This document shows positions 1 through 5,720 of a stretch of DNA of 6,655 bases, piece by piece (within the stretch, counting starts at the first letter, position 1; each line of letters begins with the position of its first letter). Origin of the DNA: Citreimonas sp042096055 (lineage in GTDB: Bacteria > Pseudomonadota > Alphaproteobacteria > Rhodobacterales > Rhodobacteraceae); assembly GCF_042096055.1 (NCBI RefSeq), contig NZ_JBELMH010000120.1, forward strand, positions 1 to 6,655, read 5' to 3'. Below the pieces are notes generated by a model. It worked only from the letters and a program-made list of their open reading frames with translations, was not told the origin of the DNA and searched no databases. Made by a program: the position numbers and the translations under genes.

Positions 1-429
1 GGCGACTGCTACGACCGTTTCCTGTGCCGGATGGAGGAGATGCGCCAGTCGGTCTCGATCATCAAGCAGGCGATCGACAAGCTGCGCGCCGAAGGCCCGG
101 GCGAGATCCTCGCGCGTGGAAAGATCACGCCGCCCAAGCGCGGCGACATGAAGACCTCGATGGAAGCACTGATCCATCACTTCAAGCTGTATACCGAGGG
201 CTTCCACGTGCCCGAGGGCGAGGTCTATGCCGCCGTCGAGGCGCCCAAGGGCGAGTTCGGCGTCTACCTGGTCGCCGACGGCACCAACAAGCCCTACCGC
301 GCCAAGCTGCGCGCGCCGGGCTACCTGCACCTGCAGGCGATGGATCACATTTCCAAGGGCCACCAGCTGGCCGACGTGGCGGCCATCATCGGCACCATGG
401 ATATCGTTTTCGGAGAGGTCGACCGATGA
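1..429 (+). CDS. nuoD: NADH-quinone oxidoreductase subunit D, C-terminal part (5' end outside window)
   Basis: This is the last 142 codons of the 49-kDa-type subunit (Nqo4/NuoD), open from base 1 in frame 1. The subunit lies in the cytoplasmic arm at the membrane interface and forms the quinone-reducing pocket with NuoB. The visible part has the family's C-terminal hallmarks: a GDCYDRFLCRMEEMRQS segment at the very start, PYRAKLRAPGYLHLQAMD about two thirds along, and a terminal GTMDIVFGEVDR. The full protein in relatives is about 400-410 residues, so roughly the first two thirds, including the quinone-site residues, lie upstream. The chain ends normally with no truncation. Its TGA stop overlaps the start of the next gene. 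Family assignment is secure from the conserved C-terminal motifs. Confidence 0.97.
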   Translation, partial: GDCYDRFLCRMEEMRQSVSIIKQAIDKLRAEGPGEILARGKITPPKRGDMKTSMEALIHHFKLYTEGFHVPEGEVYAAVEAPKGEFGVYLVADGTNKPYRAKLRAPGYLHLQAMDHISKGHQLADVAAIIGTMDIVFGEVDR

Positions 430-749
430 AGAAGTACCTGGCGCTTGCCGCGCTGCCCCTGATCGCCGCCTGCGCGCTGCCGCCCGAGGGCGTGTCCGAG
501 CAGAACCTGGCCGCCTTCGACACGGCCGTGGCCTCGATCGGCTGCGATCTCGCCTCCGAGGCGGATTACCAGGCGGTCGGCCTGCAGACCGGCATCGCGC
601 GCGCCAAGCTGTCCGAGATCGCCGCCTACCGGGTGTCGACCGAGCAGGCCGTGCGCCTGTCGAACGGCGGCGTGCGCCTGGTGACCGGGTCCTGCACGCC
701 GGCGCCCGCGCCCGCGGCACCGGCCGAGACGCCCGCCGCCGACGCCTGA
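426..749 (+). CDS. Small predicted lipoprotein between nuoD and nuoE
   Basis: This encodes a 107-residue protein of unknown function. The N-terminus MKKYLALAALPLIAAC is a short lipoprotein signal with lipobox I-A-A-C, so Cys16 would be lipidated and the mature protein tethered on the periplasmic side of a membrane. The mature part holds just two more cysteines (Cys40 in SIGCDL and Cys90 in VTGSC), which could form a disulfide, then ends in an Ala/Pro-rich tail from about residue 91. The ATG is chosen because it overlaps the nuoD stop (ATGA) and follows a good Shine-Dalgarno sequence (GGAGAGG, 412-418); this implies translational coupling to nuoD. A longer in-frame reading from base 24 lies inside nuoD and is not credible. 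I recall similar small proteins at this place in Rhodobacterales but no named family. The role with complex I is inferred only from location. Confidence 0.85.
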   Translation: MKKYLALAALPLIAACALPPEGVSEQNLAAFDTAVASIGCDLASEADYQAVGLQTGIARAKLSEIAAYRVSTEQAVRLSNGGVRLVTGSCTPAPAPAAPAETPAADA

Positions 750-774
750 CGCGGCCCGCCCCACACGAACATGC

Positions 775-791
775 GCCCGGACCGTCCGGGC
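775..791 (+). other. GC hairpin in the nuoE leader
   Basis: A perfect inverted repeat: GCCCGGA (775-781), loop CCG, TCCGGGC (785-791). It ends five bases before the nuoE ribosome-binding site. There is no T-run after it, so it does not look like an intrinsic terminator. It could affect translation or stability of the nuoE message, but that is inference; short GC stems also arise by chance in DNA this GC-rich. Confidence 0.4.
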
Positions 792-796
792 AAGAC

Positions 797-802
797 GAAG
801 GG
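797..802 (+). promoter_or_regulatory. Shine-Dalgarno sequence deciding the nuoE start
   Basis: GAAGGG sits seven bases before the ATG at 810. It selects that codon over the in-frame ATG at 771, which has no purine-rich site upstream and would put the leader hairpin inside the coding region. Confidence 0.75.
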
Positions 803-809
803 TCACCCC

Positions 810-1931
810 ATGCTGCGACGTCTGCATCCCGACCAGCCCGAAAGCTTCGCCTTCACGCCCGACAACCACGCGTGGGCCGAGGCGCAGATCACCAAGTATC
901 CCGCCGGTCGCCAGGCCAGCGCGATCATCCCGCTGCTGTGGCGCGCACAGGAGCAGGAGGGCTGGCTGACCCGCCCGGCGATCGAACACGTGGCCGAGAT
1001 GCTCGACATGTCCTACATGCGCGCGCTCGAAGTGGCGACGTTCTACTTCATGTTCCAGCTGCAACCTGTTGGTAACGTTGCGCATATCCAGATCTGCGGC
1101 ACCACGTCTTGCATGATCTGCGGCGCCGAGGACCTGATCGCCGTCTGCCGCGACAAGATCGCGAAGAAGGCGCACCAGCTCTCGGCAGACGGCAAGTTCT
1201 CGTGGGAGGAGGTCGAGTGCCTCGGTGCCTGCGCGAACGCGCCGATGGCCCAGATCGGCAAGGATTACTACGAGGACCTGACCGCCGAAAGCCTCGGGTC
1301 GCTGATCGACCGGCTGGCCAAGGGCGAGGTGCCCACGCCCGGCAGCCAGACCGGACGCTTCGCGTCGGAACCCGCGTCGGGCTTGACCTCGCTGACCGAG
1401 TTCACAAACGCGTCGATCAAGTACAACGGCTCGGTCCAGCGGGCGGTCGACCTGAACGACACGGTCAAGCGCATCGACGGCACCGAAGAGCCGCTGCGCG
1501 CGCCCTGGGGCGACCAGTCCGGCCGCCGCGGCGGCGGCGAGGGCAAGCGCGGCCCCGAGCTATCCGACGGCCATCCGATCGACGAGACCGGCATCGACAA
1601 GCGCGAACCGGTGGCCAAGGCGACCGGCTGGCCGGACGAGGACAAGCCCGCCAAGGCGGCCGAGGCCGAGGGGGCCGCGCATCCGCAGCCGCACGGCCTG
1701 ACGACGCCGCGCGACGGCAAGGCCGACGACCTGACCAGGCTTTCTGGCGTCGACGCCCAGACCGAAAGCGCGCTGCACGAGCTGGGCCTCTACCACTACG
1801 ACCAGTTCGCGGCGTTGTCCCCGGGCGAGGTGACGTGGCTCGACGCCCATCTGGACGGCGATGCACCGGCCAGCCGCGGCGAATGGGTCGCACAGGCCAA
1901 GGCCCTGCTTTCAGGGGACAAGACGGACTGA
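810..1931 (+). CDS. nuoE: NADH-quinone oxidoreductase subunit E with C-terminal extension
   Basis: This is the 24-kDa-type subunit (Nqo2) of the NADH-oxidising module. It has a thioredoxin-like fold and carries a 2Fe-2S cluster (N1a) next to the FMN of NuoF. It is 373 residues long. Residues 1 to about 172 are the family core. The ligands are visible as Cys96 and Cys101 (QICGTTSC) and Cys137 and Cys141 (ECLGAC), the same numbering as in P. denitrificans Nqo2. Residues 173 to about 235 follow with an alphaproteobacterial-looking tail containing DTVKRIDGTE and APWG. Residues 236-300 are low-complexity (Gly/Arg, then Ala/Glu/Pro). Residues 306-369 form a copy of the helix-hairpin-helix-like module that also ends the next two proteins. 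As I recall, Paracoccus Nqo2 is about 240 residues and short NuoE proteins about 160-170, so the last 130 or so residues are extra. Core function is certain; the function of the extension is unknown. Confidence 0.96.
   Translation: MLRRLHPDQPESFAFTPDNHAWAEAQITKYPAGRQASAIIPLLWRAQEQEGWLTRPAIEHVAEMLDMSYMRALEVATFYFMFQLQPVGNVAHIQICGTTSCMICGAEDLIAVCRDKIAKKAHQLSADGKFSWEEVECLGACANAPMAQIGKDYYEDLTAESLGSLIDRLAKGEVPTPGSQTGRFASEPASGLTSLTEFTNASIKYNGSVQRAVDLNDTVKRIDGTEEPLRAPWGDQSGRRGGGEGKRGPELSDGHPIDETGIDKREPVAKATGWPDEDKPAKAAEAEGAAHPQPHGLTTPRDGKADDLTRLSGVDAQTESALHELGLYHYDQFAALSPGEVTWLDAHLDGDAPASRGEWVAQAKALLSGDKTD
1725..1916 (+). repeat. Helix-hairpin-helix-like module, copy 1 (inside nuoE, divergent)
   Basis: NuoE residues 306-369, running from DDLTRLSGVDAQ to WVAQAKALLSG. 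It aligns end to end with copies 2 and 3 (DDL start, YHYDQ in the middle, W..QAK near the end). It has GVDAQT where the others have GVGPKL or GLGPKL, and lacks one residue plus the G-R pair in the later loop. It is the most diverged of the three copies and its hairpin is probably not of the canonical form. The comparison is by eye at protein level. Confidence 0.8.
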
Positions 1932-1978
1932 GCCCGACGTGCTAGAACGACCCTGTCACAGTCTTGGGGAGAGATCCG

Positions 1979-2743
1979 ATGAATGACGACAGGGGCGGTT
2001 TCGACTGCACGACGGGAAGCTGGGCGCTGGCGGTCGGCGCGGGGGGCCTGACCTTCGTGCTTCTGATGGTGCTGGGGGATTGGCGCTTTTTCGGCGCGGT
2101 GTTCATCGCGGCGGTGGTGACGGTGGGCCTCGGCGTGCTGTGCCAACTGGTGTTCTGCGGCGGCACGGGCAGCAAGGGCTGGCTGAAGGCCACGCCGCCG
2201 GCCGATCCAGCGGAGACCTCGATCACCTACGCGCATGCCAGGCGCCAGGCCGAAGCGCGGGGCGAGACGCCGCCCGCCGGTCCCGTCGAGGCGACGTCGC
2301 CCGCCGGTGCGTCGGTGCTGACACCGTCGTCTTCGCTGAAGACCGACAAGACCCCGTCCACCGCCCCGGCCGATGAGGCAAAGCCCTCCGCGGCGCCCGC
2401 CGAAGCGGAAAAGCCCCGTGAACCGGCCCAGCCGGTCCCGCCCTCGGATCCCGTTCCCGCCAGCACGCCCGCCCCGGGCGCAGCGCTCGACGAGAACCTC
2501 GGCACCAAGCCGGAAACGCTGGACGCGCCCCGTGGCGGCAGTGGCGACGATCTGAAGAAGATCAAGGGCGTCGGGCCGAAGCTGGCCGAGAACCTGAACG
2601 CCGCCGGCGTCTACCATTACGACCAGATCGCCGGCTGGTCGGCGGACGAGGTCGCCTGGGTCGAGGACAACGTCGACGGCGCCAAGGGCCGGATCATCCG
2701 CGACGACTGGGTGGCGCAGGCCAAGACGCTGTCGGCCGGCTAG
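1979..2743 (+). CDS. Membrane-anchored protein with C-terminal helix-hairpin-helix-like module
   Basis: A 254-residue protein in three parts. Residues about 14-33 and 36-58 are two hydrophobic helices separated by a short turn (GDWR). Residues about 70-185 are an Ala/Pro/Glu/Lys-rich, probably disordered stalk. Residues 190-254 are a compact module starting DDLKKIKGVGPKL, containing VYHYDQIAGW and ending WVAQAKTLSAG. The G-V-G-P hairpin is typical of helix-hairpin-helix folds and resembles the small H3TH-like domains found in alphaproteobacterial proteins (a COG3743-type assignment, from memory). Basic residues after the second helix (GSKGWLK) suggest both ends face the cytoplasm, so the module would hang near the peripheral arm. 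The ATG at 1979 has a good GGGGAGAG site (1966-1973); a TTG five codons upstream is less likely. It starts 47 bases after nuoE. Precise function is unknown. Confidence 0.88.
   Translation: MNDDRGGFDCTTGSWALAVGAGGLTFVLLMVLGDWRFFGAVFIAAVVTVGLGVLCQLVFCGGTGSKGWLKATPPADPAETSITYAHARRQAEARGETPPAGPVEATSPAGASVLTPSSSLKTDKTPSTAPADEAKPSAAPAEAEKPREPAQPVPPSDPVPASTPAPGAALDENLGTKPETLDAPRGGSGDDLKKIKGVGPKLAENLNAAGVYHYDQIAGWSADEVAWVEDNVDGAKGRIIRDDWVAQAKTLSAG
2546..2740 (+). repeat. Helix-hairpin-helix-like module, copy 2
   Basis: Residues 190-254 of the membrane-anchored protein. It keeps the hairpin signature IKGVGPKL and the later GRIIRDDW segment. By eye about 35 of 65 positions are identical to copy 3, enough to call them paralogous. 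Confidence 0.85.
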
Positions 2744-2942
2744 CGGAACGGCGCGGCCGGCGGCGCGTTTCGCACCATTGTGGCGCGCGACGTGACGGAC
2801 GCGGGCCGCGACGACAGGGGGGCTTGCGCGGCGCGGGGCGCTGTGCGACCCCTCGCTCGGCACCGCGGGGAGGGCGGCGTCGACCCGGATGTGCGCAGCA
2901 CCCGCGCGCGTCCCGCCTTGCCAACGCGAATGGAGCGATGAC
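2744..2942. other. Longest intergenic gap (199 bases), no gene found
   Basis: GC-rich DNA with several short runs of G and C and no convincing promoter hexamers. A possible hairpin lies at 2835-2852: GGGGCGC, loop TGT, GCG, a bulged A, then CCCC. In-frame codons upstream of the next gene (ATG at 2889) lack a ribosome-binding site and would add Cys-containing residues with no counterpart in the neighbouring proteins. This is the one gap in the first half long enough to hold an internal promoter or processing site, but I cannot point to one. Confidence 0.5.
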
Positions 2943-3572
2943 ATGACCAAGACCACTCCCATGATGCCGCCGATCTACGATTTCGGCGCGATGGTCGATT
3001 TCTGGCATCGGCAAAGCAACGCCATGGTCACGTTCAACCTGCAGATGATGCGCGCCGCGATGGCCCCGTGGGAGGCCATGGGCCTGTCGCCGCGCGCCTT
3101 CGTGAACCTCGGGATGGTGCCGTCGGCTGTGGCCGCGACCGAAGCGGCGATGACGCCCGCGGCCGAGCCGTCGCAGGACGAGCCGCTGCCGGTCGAGACC
3201 GACGCCAAGGCCGACGCGACGCCGACCGCCCGCACGGCGGCCAACGATTCGGGTGCCGCGCCGAAGAAAGCCACCGCGGCGGTGGCCGAGACCGCGCAGG
3301 CCGCCGAGGATGCCGCGACCGCGCGCAAGCCGTCCGGCCTGAAGGCGCCGCGCGCCGTGGGCGCCGATGACCTGCGCAGGATCACCGGGCTGGGCCCGAA
3401 GCTGCAAGAGGCGCTGAACGCCATCGGCATCTACCATTTCGATCAGGTCGCCAAGTGGACCGAGGCCGAGACCGCCTGGATCGACGAGAACATCGGCGGC
3501 GTGCGCGGCCGCGCCAGCCGCGACGGCTGGGCGAAACAGGCCGCGACACTGGCGCGCGGCGACAAGGGCTGA
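2943..3572 (+). CDS. Soluble protein with C-terminal helix-hairpin-helix-like module
   Basis: A 209-residue protein with no signal peptide or membrane helix. Residues about 10-60 are rich in Met, Phe and Trp and look helical and amphipathic (YDFGAMVDFWHRQSNAMV, then NLQMMRAAMAPWEAMG). This is loosely reminiscent of phasin N-termini, but I do not claim that family. Residues about 65-140 are an Ala/Thr/Glu/Lys-rich linker. Residues 142-206 are the module DDLRRITGLGPKL ... WAKQAATLARG, closely matching the end of the preceding protein. The ATG at 2943 is preceded by GGAG (2932-2935). It follows a 199-base gap and ends nine bases before the DUF5337-like gene. A role in complex I assembly or stability is inferred from position only. 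Confidence 0.87.
   Translation: MTKTTPMMPPIYDFGAMVDFWHRQSNAMVTFNLQMMRAAMAPWEAMGLSPRAFVNLGMVPSAVAATEAAMTPAAEPSQDEPLPVETDAKADATPTARTAANDSGAAPKKATAAVAETAQAAEDAATARKPSGLKAPRAVGADDLRRITGLGPKLQEALNAIGIYHFDQVAKWTEAETAWIDENIGGVRGRASRDGWAKQAATLARGDKG
3366..3560 (+). repeat. Helix-hairpin-helix-like module, copy 3
   Basis: Residues 142-206 of the soluble protein. It has the hairpin ITGLGPKL, the central IYHFDQVAKW and the later GRASRDGW, in the same order and spacing as copy 2. Confidence 0.85.
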
Positions 3573-3581
3573 GACCGCGCC

Positions 3582-3797
3582 ATGTCGTCCGATGACCATT
3601 CCCGCCGGGGACGGCGCATCGCGCTGTTCGTGGCGGGGCTTGGCCTTCTATGGATCGCGATCATCGCGATCGGCGGCGCGCTCGACCTGTCGCAACGGGT
3701 GCGCGCGCTGCTCGACCTGATCGTGCTTGCGGGGTTCGGCTGGGCGATCTGGATGATTTACGGGCTCTGGCGCGACCGCCGGGAACACGAGGACTGA
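3582..3797 (+). CDS. DUF5337-like small membrane protein
   Basis: A 71-residue protein with two hydrophobic helices at about 13-34 and 42-63, joined by a short loop (LDLSQRVR). Charged ends (SRRGRR at the N-terminus, RDRREHED at the C-terminus) predict a helical hairpin with both ends in the cytoplasm. Size, topology and placement just ahead of nuoF match what I recall of the DUF5337 family of Rhodobacterales; this cannot be confirmed without a profile search. The start lies nine bases after the preceding stop with only a weak site upstream (AAGGG inside the end of the previous gene), so expression probably depends on coupling. The stop is three bases before nuoF. It may be a membrane-arm accessory or assembly protein; no catalytic residues are apparent. 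Confidence 0.85.
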   Translation: MSSDDHSRRGRRIALFVAGLGLLWIAIIAIGGALDLSQRVRALLDLIVLAGFGWAIWMIYGLWRDRREHED

Positions 3798-3800
3798 GAC

Positions 3801-5090
3801 ATGCTGGCTGACAAGGACCGGATCTTCACCAACCTCTATGGCATGCACGACCGCACCCTGAAGGGTGCGCAGGCGCGCGGCCACTGGGACGGCACGAAGG
3901 ACCTGATCGCCAAGGGGCGCGACTGGATCATCCAGGAGATGAAGGACAGTGGGCTGCGCGGCCGCGGCGGCGCGGGTTTCCCGACGGGGCTCAAGTGGTC
4001 CTTCATGCCCAAGGAAAGCGACGGCCGCCCGGCCTACCTGGTCGTCAACGCCGACGAATCCGAGCCCGGGACCTGCAAGGACCGCGAGATCATGCGCCAC
4101 GACCCGCACACGCTGGTCGAGGGCTGCCTGATCGCGTCCTTCGCGATGCAGGCGCATGCCTGCTACATCTACATCCGCGGCGAATACATCCGCGAGCGCG
4201 AGGCCCTGCAGGCCGCCATCGACGAGGCCTACGACGCCGGTCTCGTGGGCAAGAACGCCTGCGGGTCGGGCTGGGACTTCGAGATCTTCCTGCACCACGG
4301 CGCGGGCGCCTATATCTGCGGCGAAGAGACCGCGCTGCTCGAATCGCTCGAGGGCAAGAAGGGCATGCCGCGCATGAAGCCGCCGTTCCCGGCGGGCGCG
4401 GGCCTCTATGGCTGCCCCACCACCGTGAACAACGTCGAATCCATCGCCGTCGTGCCGACGATCCTGCGGCGGGGTGCCGAGTGGTTCTCGGGCTTCGGGC
4501 GGCCGAACAACGCCGGCACCAAGGTCTTCGCCGTCTCAGGCCACGTGAACAATCCCTGCGTGGTCGAAGAAGAGATGAGCATCTCGTTCGAGGAGCTGAT
4601 CGAGCGGCATTGCGGCGGCATCCGTGGCGGCTGGGACAACCTGAAGGCGGTGATCCCCGGCGGCAGCTCGGTGCCCTGCGTGCGCGGCGAGAAGATGCGC
4701 GACGCCGTGATGGACTTCGACTACCTGCGCAACGACCTGCAATCGGGCCTGGGCACCGCGGCCGTCATCGTGATGGACAAGGACACCGACATCATCAAGG
4801 CGATCTGGCGCCTGGCGAAGTTCTACAAGCACGAGAGCTGCGGCCAGTGCACGCCGTGCCGCGAAGGCACCGGCTGGATGATGCGTGTGATGGAGCGTCT
4901 GGTGCGCGGCGATGCCGAGGTCGACGAGATCGACATGCTCTTCGACGTGACCAAGCAGGTCGAGGGCCACACGATCTGCGCACTCGGCGACGCCGCGGCC
5001 TGGCCGATCCAGGGCCTGATCCGCAACTTCCGGGACGAGATCGAGGACCGCATCAAGCACAAGCGCGTCAGCGCCGTTGCCGCGGAATAA
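3801..5090 (+). CDS. nuoF: NADH-quinone oxidoreductase subunit F
   Basis: The complete 429-residue 51-kDa-type subunit (Nqo1), which binds NADH and FMN at the tip of the cytoplasmic arm and passes electrons through 4Fe-4S cluster N3 to the NuoG clusters. Visible in order: the glycine-rich nucleotide/FMN loop RGRGGAGFPTGLKW (residues 53-66), NADESEPGTCKD (83-94), GAGAYICGEETALLES (167-182), then the cluster motif ESCGQCTPCREG with Cys347, Cys350 and Cys353, and the fourth ligand Cys393 in HTICALGD. All expected ligands are present and the length is normal for the family. The ATG at 3801 is three bases after the preceding stop, with GAGG at 3789-3792 as a plausible ribosome-binding site. No oddities were seen. 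Confidence 0.98.
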   Translation: MLADKDRIFTNLYGMHDRTLKGAQARGHWDGTKDLIAKGRDWIIQEMKDSGLRGRGGAGFPTGLKWSFMPKESDGRPAYLVVNADESEPGTCKDREIMRHDPHTLVEGCLIASFAMQAHACYIYIRGEYIREREALQAAIDEAYDAGLVGKNACGSGWDFEIFLHHGAGAYICGEETALLESLEGKKGMPRMKPPFPAGAGLYGCPTTVNNVESIAVVPTILRRGAEWFSGFGRPNNAGTKVFAVSGHVNNPCVVEEEMSISFEELIERHCGGIRGGWDNLKAVIPGGSSVPCVRGEKMRDAVMDFDYLRNDLQSGLGTAAVIVMDKDTDIIKAIWRLAKFYKHESCGQCTPCREGTGWMMRVMERLVRGDAEVDEIDMLFDVTKQVEGHTICALGDAAAWPIQGLIRNFRDEIEDRIKHKRVSAVAAE

Positions 5091-5138
5091 CGTGGCGCGG
5101 CTTGACCTTGAAGGGCCGGGCGGCGATGGTTCGCGCGC

Positions 5139-5154
5139 CCGGACGCAGGTCCGG
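5139..5154 (+). other. GC hairpin between nuoF and the second lipoprotein gene
   Basis: CCGGAC (5139-5144), loop GCAG, GTCCGG (5149-5154): a perfect six-base stem with a four-base loop and no T-run. It lies about 20 bases before the lipoprotein start. The core CCGGAC...GTCCGG arms recur in the nuoE leader hairpin. Confidence 0.35.
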
Positions 5155-5175
5155 CGGTCAGCGGATGGGGGCGTG

Positions 5176-5568
5176 ATGGATCGGGTCGGCATGCGGAAGA
5201 CGGGGGCAGGGCGCACGGGTGCGGTCATCGCCATGCTGTGCTTGGGCCTCGCGGTCACCGGCTGCGGCAGGCTCGGCTTCGGCGGGGTCGGGGGCGGCAG
5301 CTCCGAGATCCGCTTCGACGGCCAGCGCTTCAACGCCCGCGCCCGCGCAACCGAACGCCGCGACAAGCAGACCTTCGTCGTCACCGTGCCGAACGCGGCG
5401 CGCTCGCTGCAGGGCGCGCGTCTGGCGGGCGATCATGCGGGCAAGAGCCATTGCATCCGCTATTTCGGCACCTCGGACATCGACTGGACCGTCGGGCCGC
5501 AGACCGACCCGGCCGCGCTGGTGTTCGAGGGTGGCACGCTGCGCCTGGCCGGGCGCTGCCGCGACTGA
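5176..5568 (+). CDS. Second small predicted lipoprotein, between nuoF and nuoG
   Basis: A 130-residue protein of unknown function. After a basic N-terminus comes a hydrophobic segment ending LGLAVTGC, a lipobox with Cys30 as the lipidated residue. The mature part begins with a Gly-rich stretch (residues 31-42) and continues as a likely beta-rich domain (EIRFDGQRFNAR, TFVVTVPNAA, LRLAGRCRD). It has exactly two further cysteines, Cys93 (SHCIRY) and Cys128, near the end. The ATG at 5176 follows a G-run (around 5166-5171). A second ATG at 5191 would also leave a working signal and cannot be excluded. A longer reading from 5077 overlaps the nuoF end and is unlikely. I do not recognise a named family. 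A periplasmic-side location is predicted; a link to complex I rests on operon position. Confidence 0.83.
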   Translation: MDRVGMRKTGAGRTGAVIAMLCLGLAVTGCGRLGFGGVGGGSSEIRFDGQRFNARARATERRDKQTFVVTVPNAARSLQGARLAGDHAGKSHCIRYFGTSDIDWTVGPQTDPAALVFEGGTLRLAGRCRD

Positions 5569-5605
5569 GGCGACGCGCGAAAACGGCGAAACCGTGCCGG
5601 GCCCT

Positions 5606-5623
5606 GCGCGCCTGACGGCGCGC
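5606..5623 (+). other. GC hairpin ahead of the DUF5333-like gene
   Basis: GCGCGCC (5606-5612), loop TGAC, GGCGCGC (5617-5623): a perfect seven-base stem placed 38 bases after the lipoprotein stop. It is followed by CCTTGCTGG, not a T-run, so an intrinsic terminator is doubtful. The DNA downstream (about 5650-5685) is clearly more AT-rich than its surroundings, which might mark an internal promoter, but no good pair of hexamers is visible. Confidence 0.4.
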
Positions 5624-5720
5624 CCTTGCTGGAAACGGTCCTGACCATCGGGTGTTATTGCCTGTCGGAATGACTATCTGTCACCGCAGACGCGAAACCC
5701 GATGCGAAAAGGTCCGCCTC

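Noticed and set aside
771..809. Upstream in-frame ATG as the nuoE start
   Set aside because: It has no ribosome-binding site, and it would put the leader hairpin and GAAGGG site inside the coding region. The start at 810 gives the same cysteine numbering as Paracoccus Nqo2.
2889..2942. Upstream in-frame ATG extending the soluble module protein by 18 residues
   Set aside because: No ribosome-binding site precedes it, whereas GGAG lies at good spacing before the ATG at 2943.
1796..2962. 388-codon open frame on the minus strand
   Set aside because: It lies across nuoE, a gap and the membrane-protein gene. Its translation is Arg/Gly/His-rich without recognisable domains, typical of an antisense shadow in GC-rich coding DNA.
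1725..3560. Recent DNA duplication or mobile element as the source of the three modules
   Set aside because: The modules are similar in protein but clearly diverged (about half of positions identical between the closest two by eye). No flanking repeats or transposase remains are visible, so any duplication is old.
5102..5130. TTGACC ... GATGGT as a promoter after nuoF
   Set aside because: The first hexamer is good and the spacing is 17, but the second matches the -10 consensus poorly. One good hexamer in this much sequence is not evidence of a promoter.
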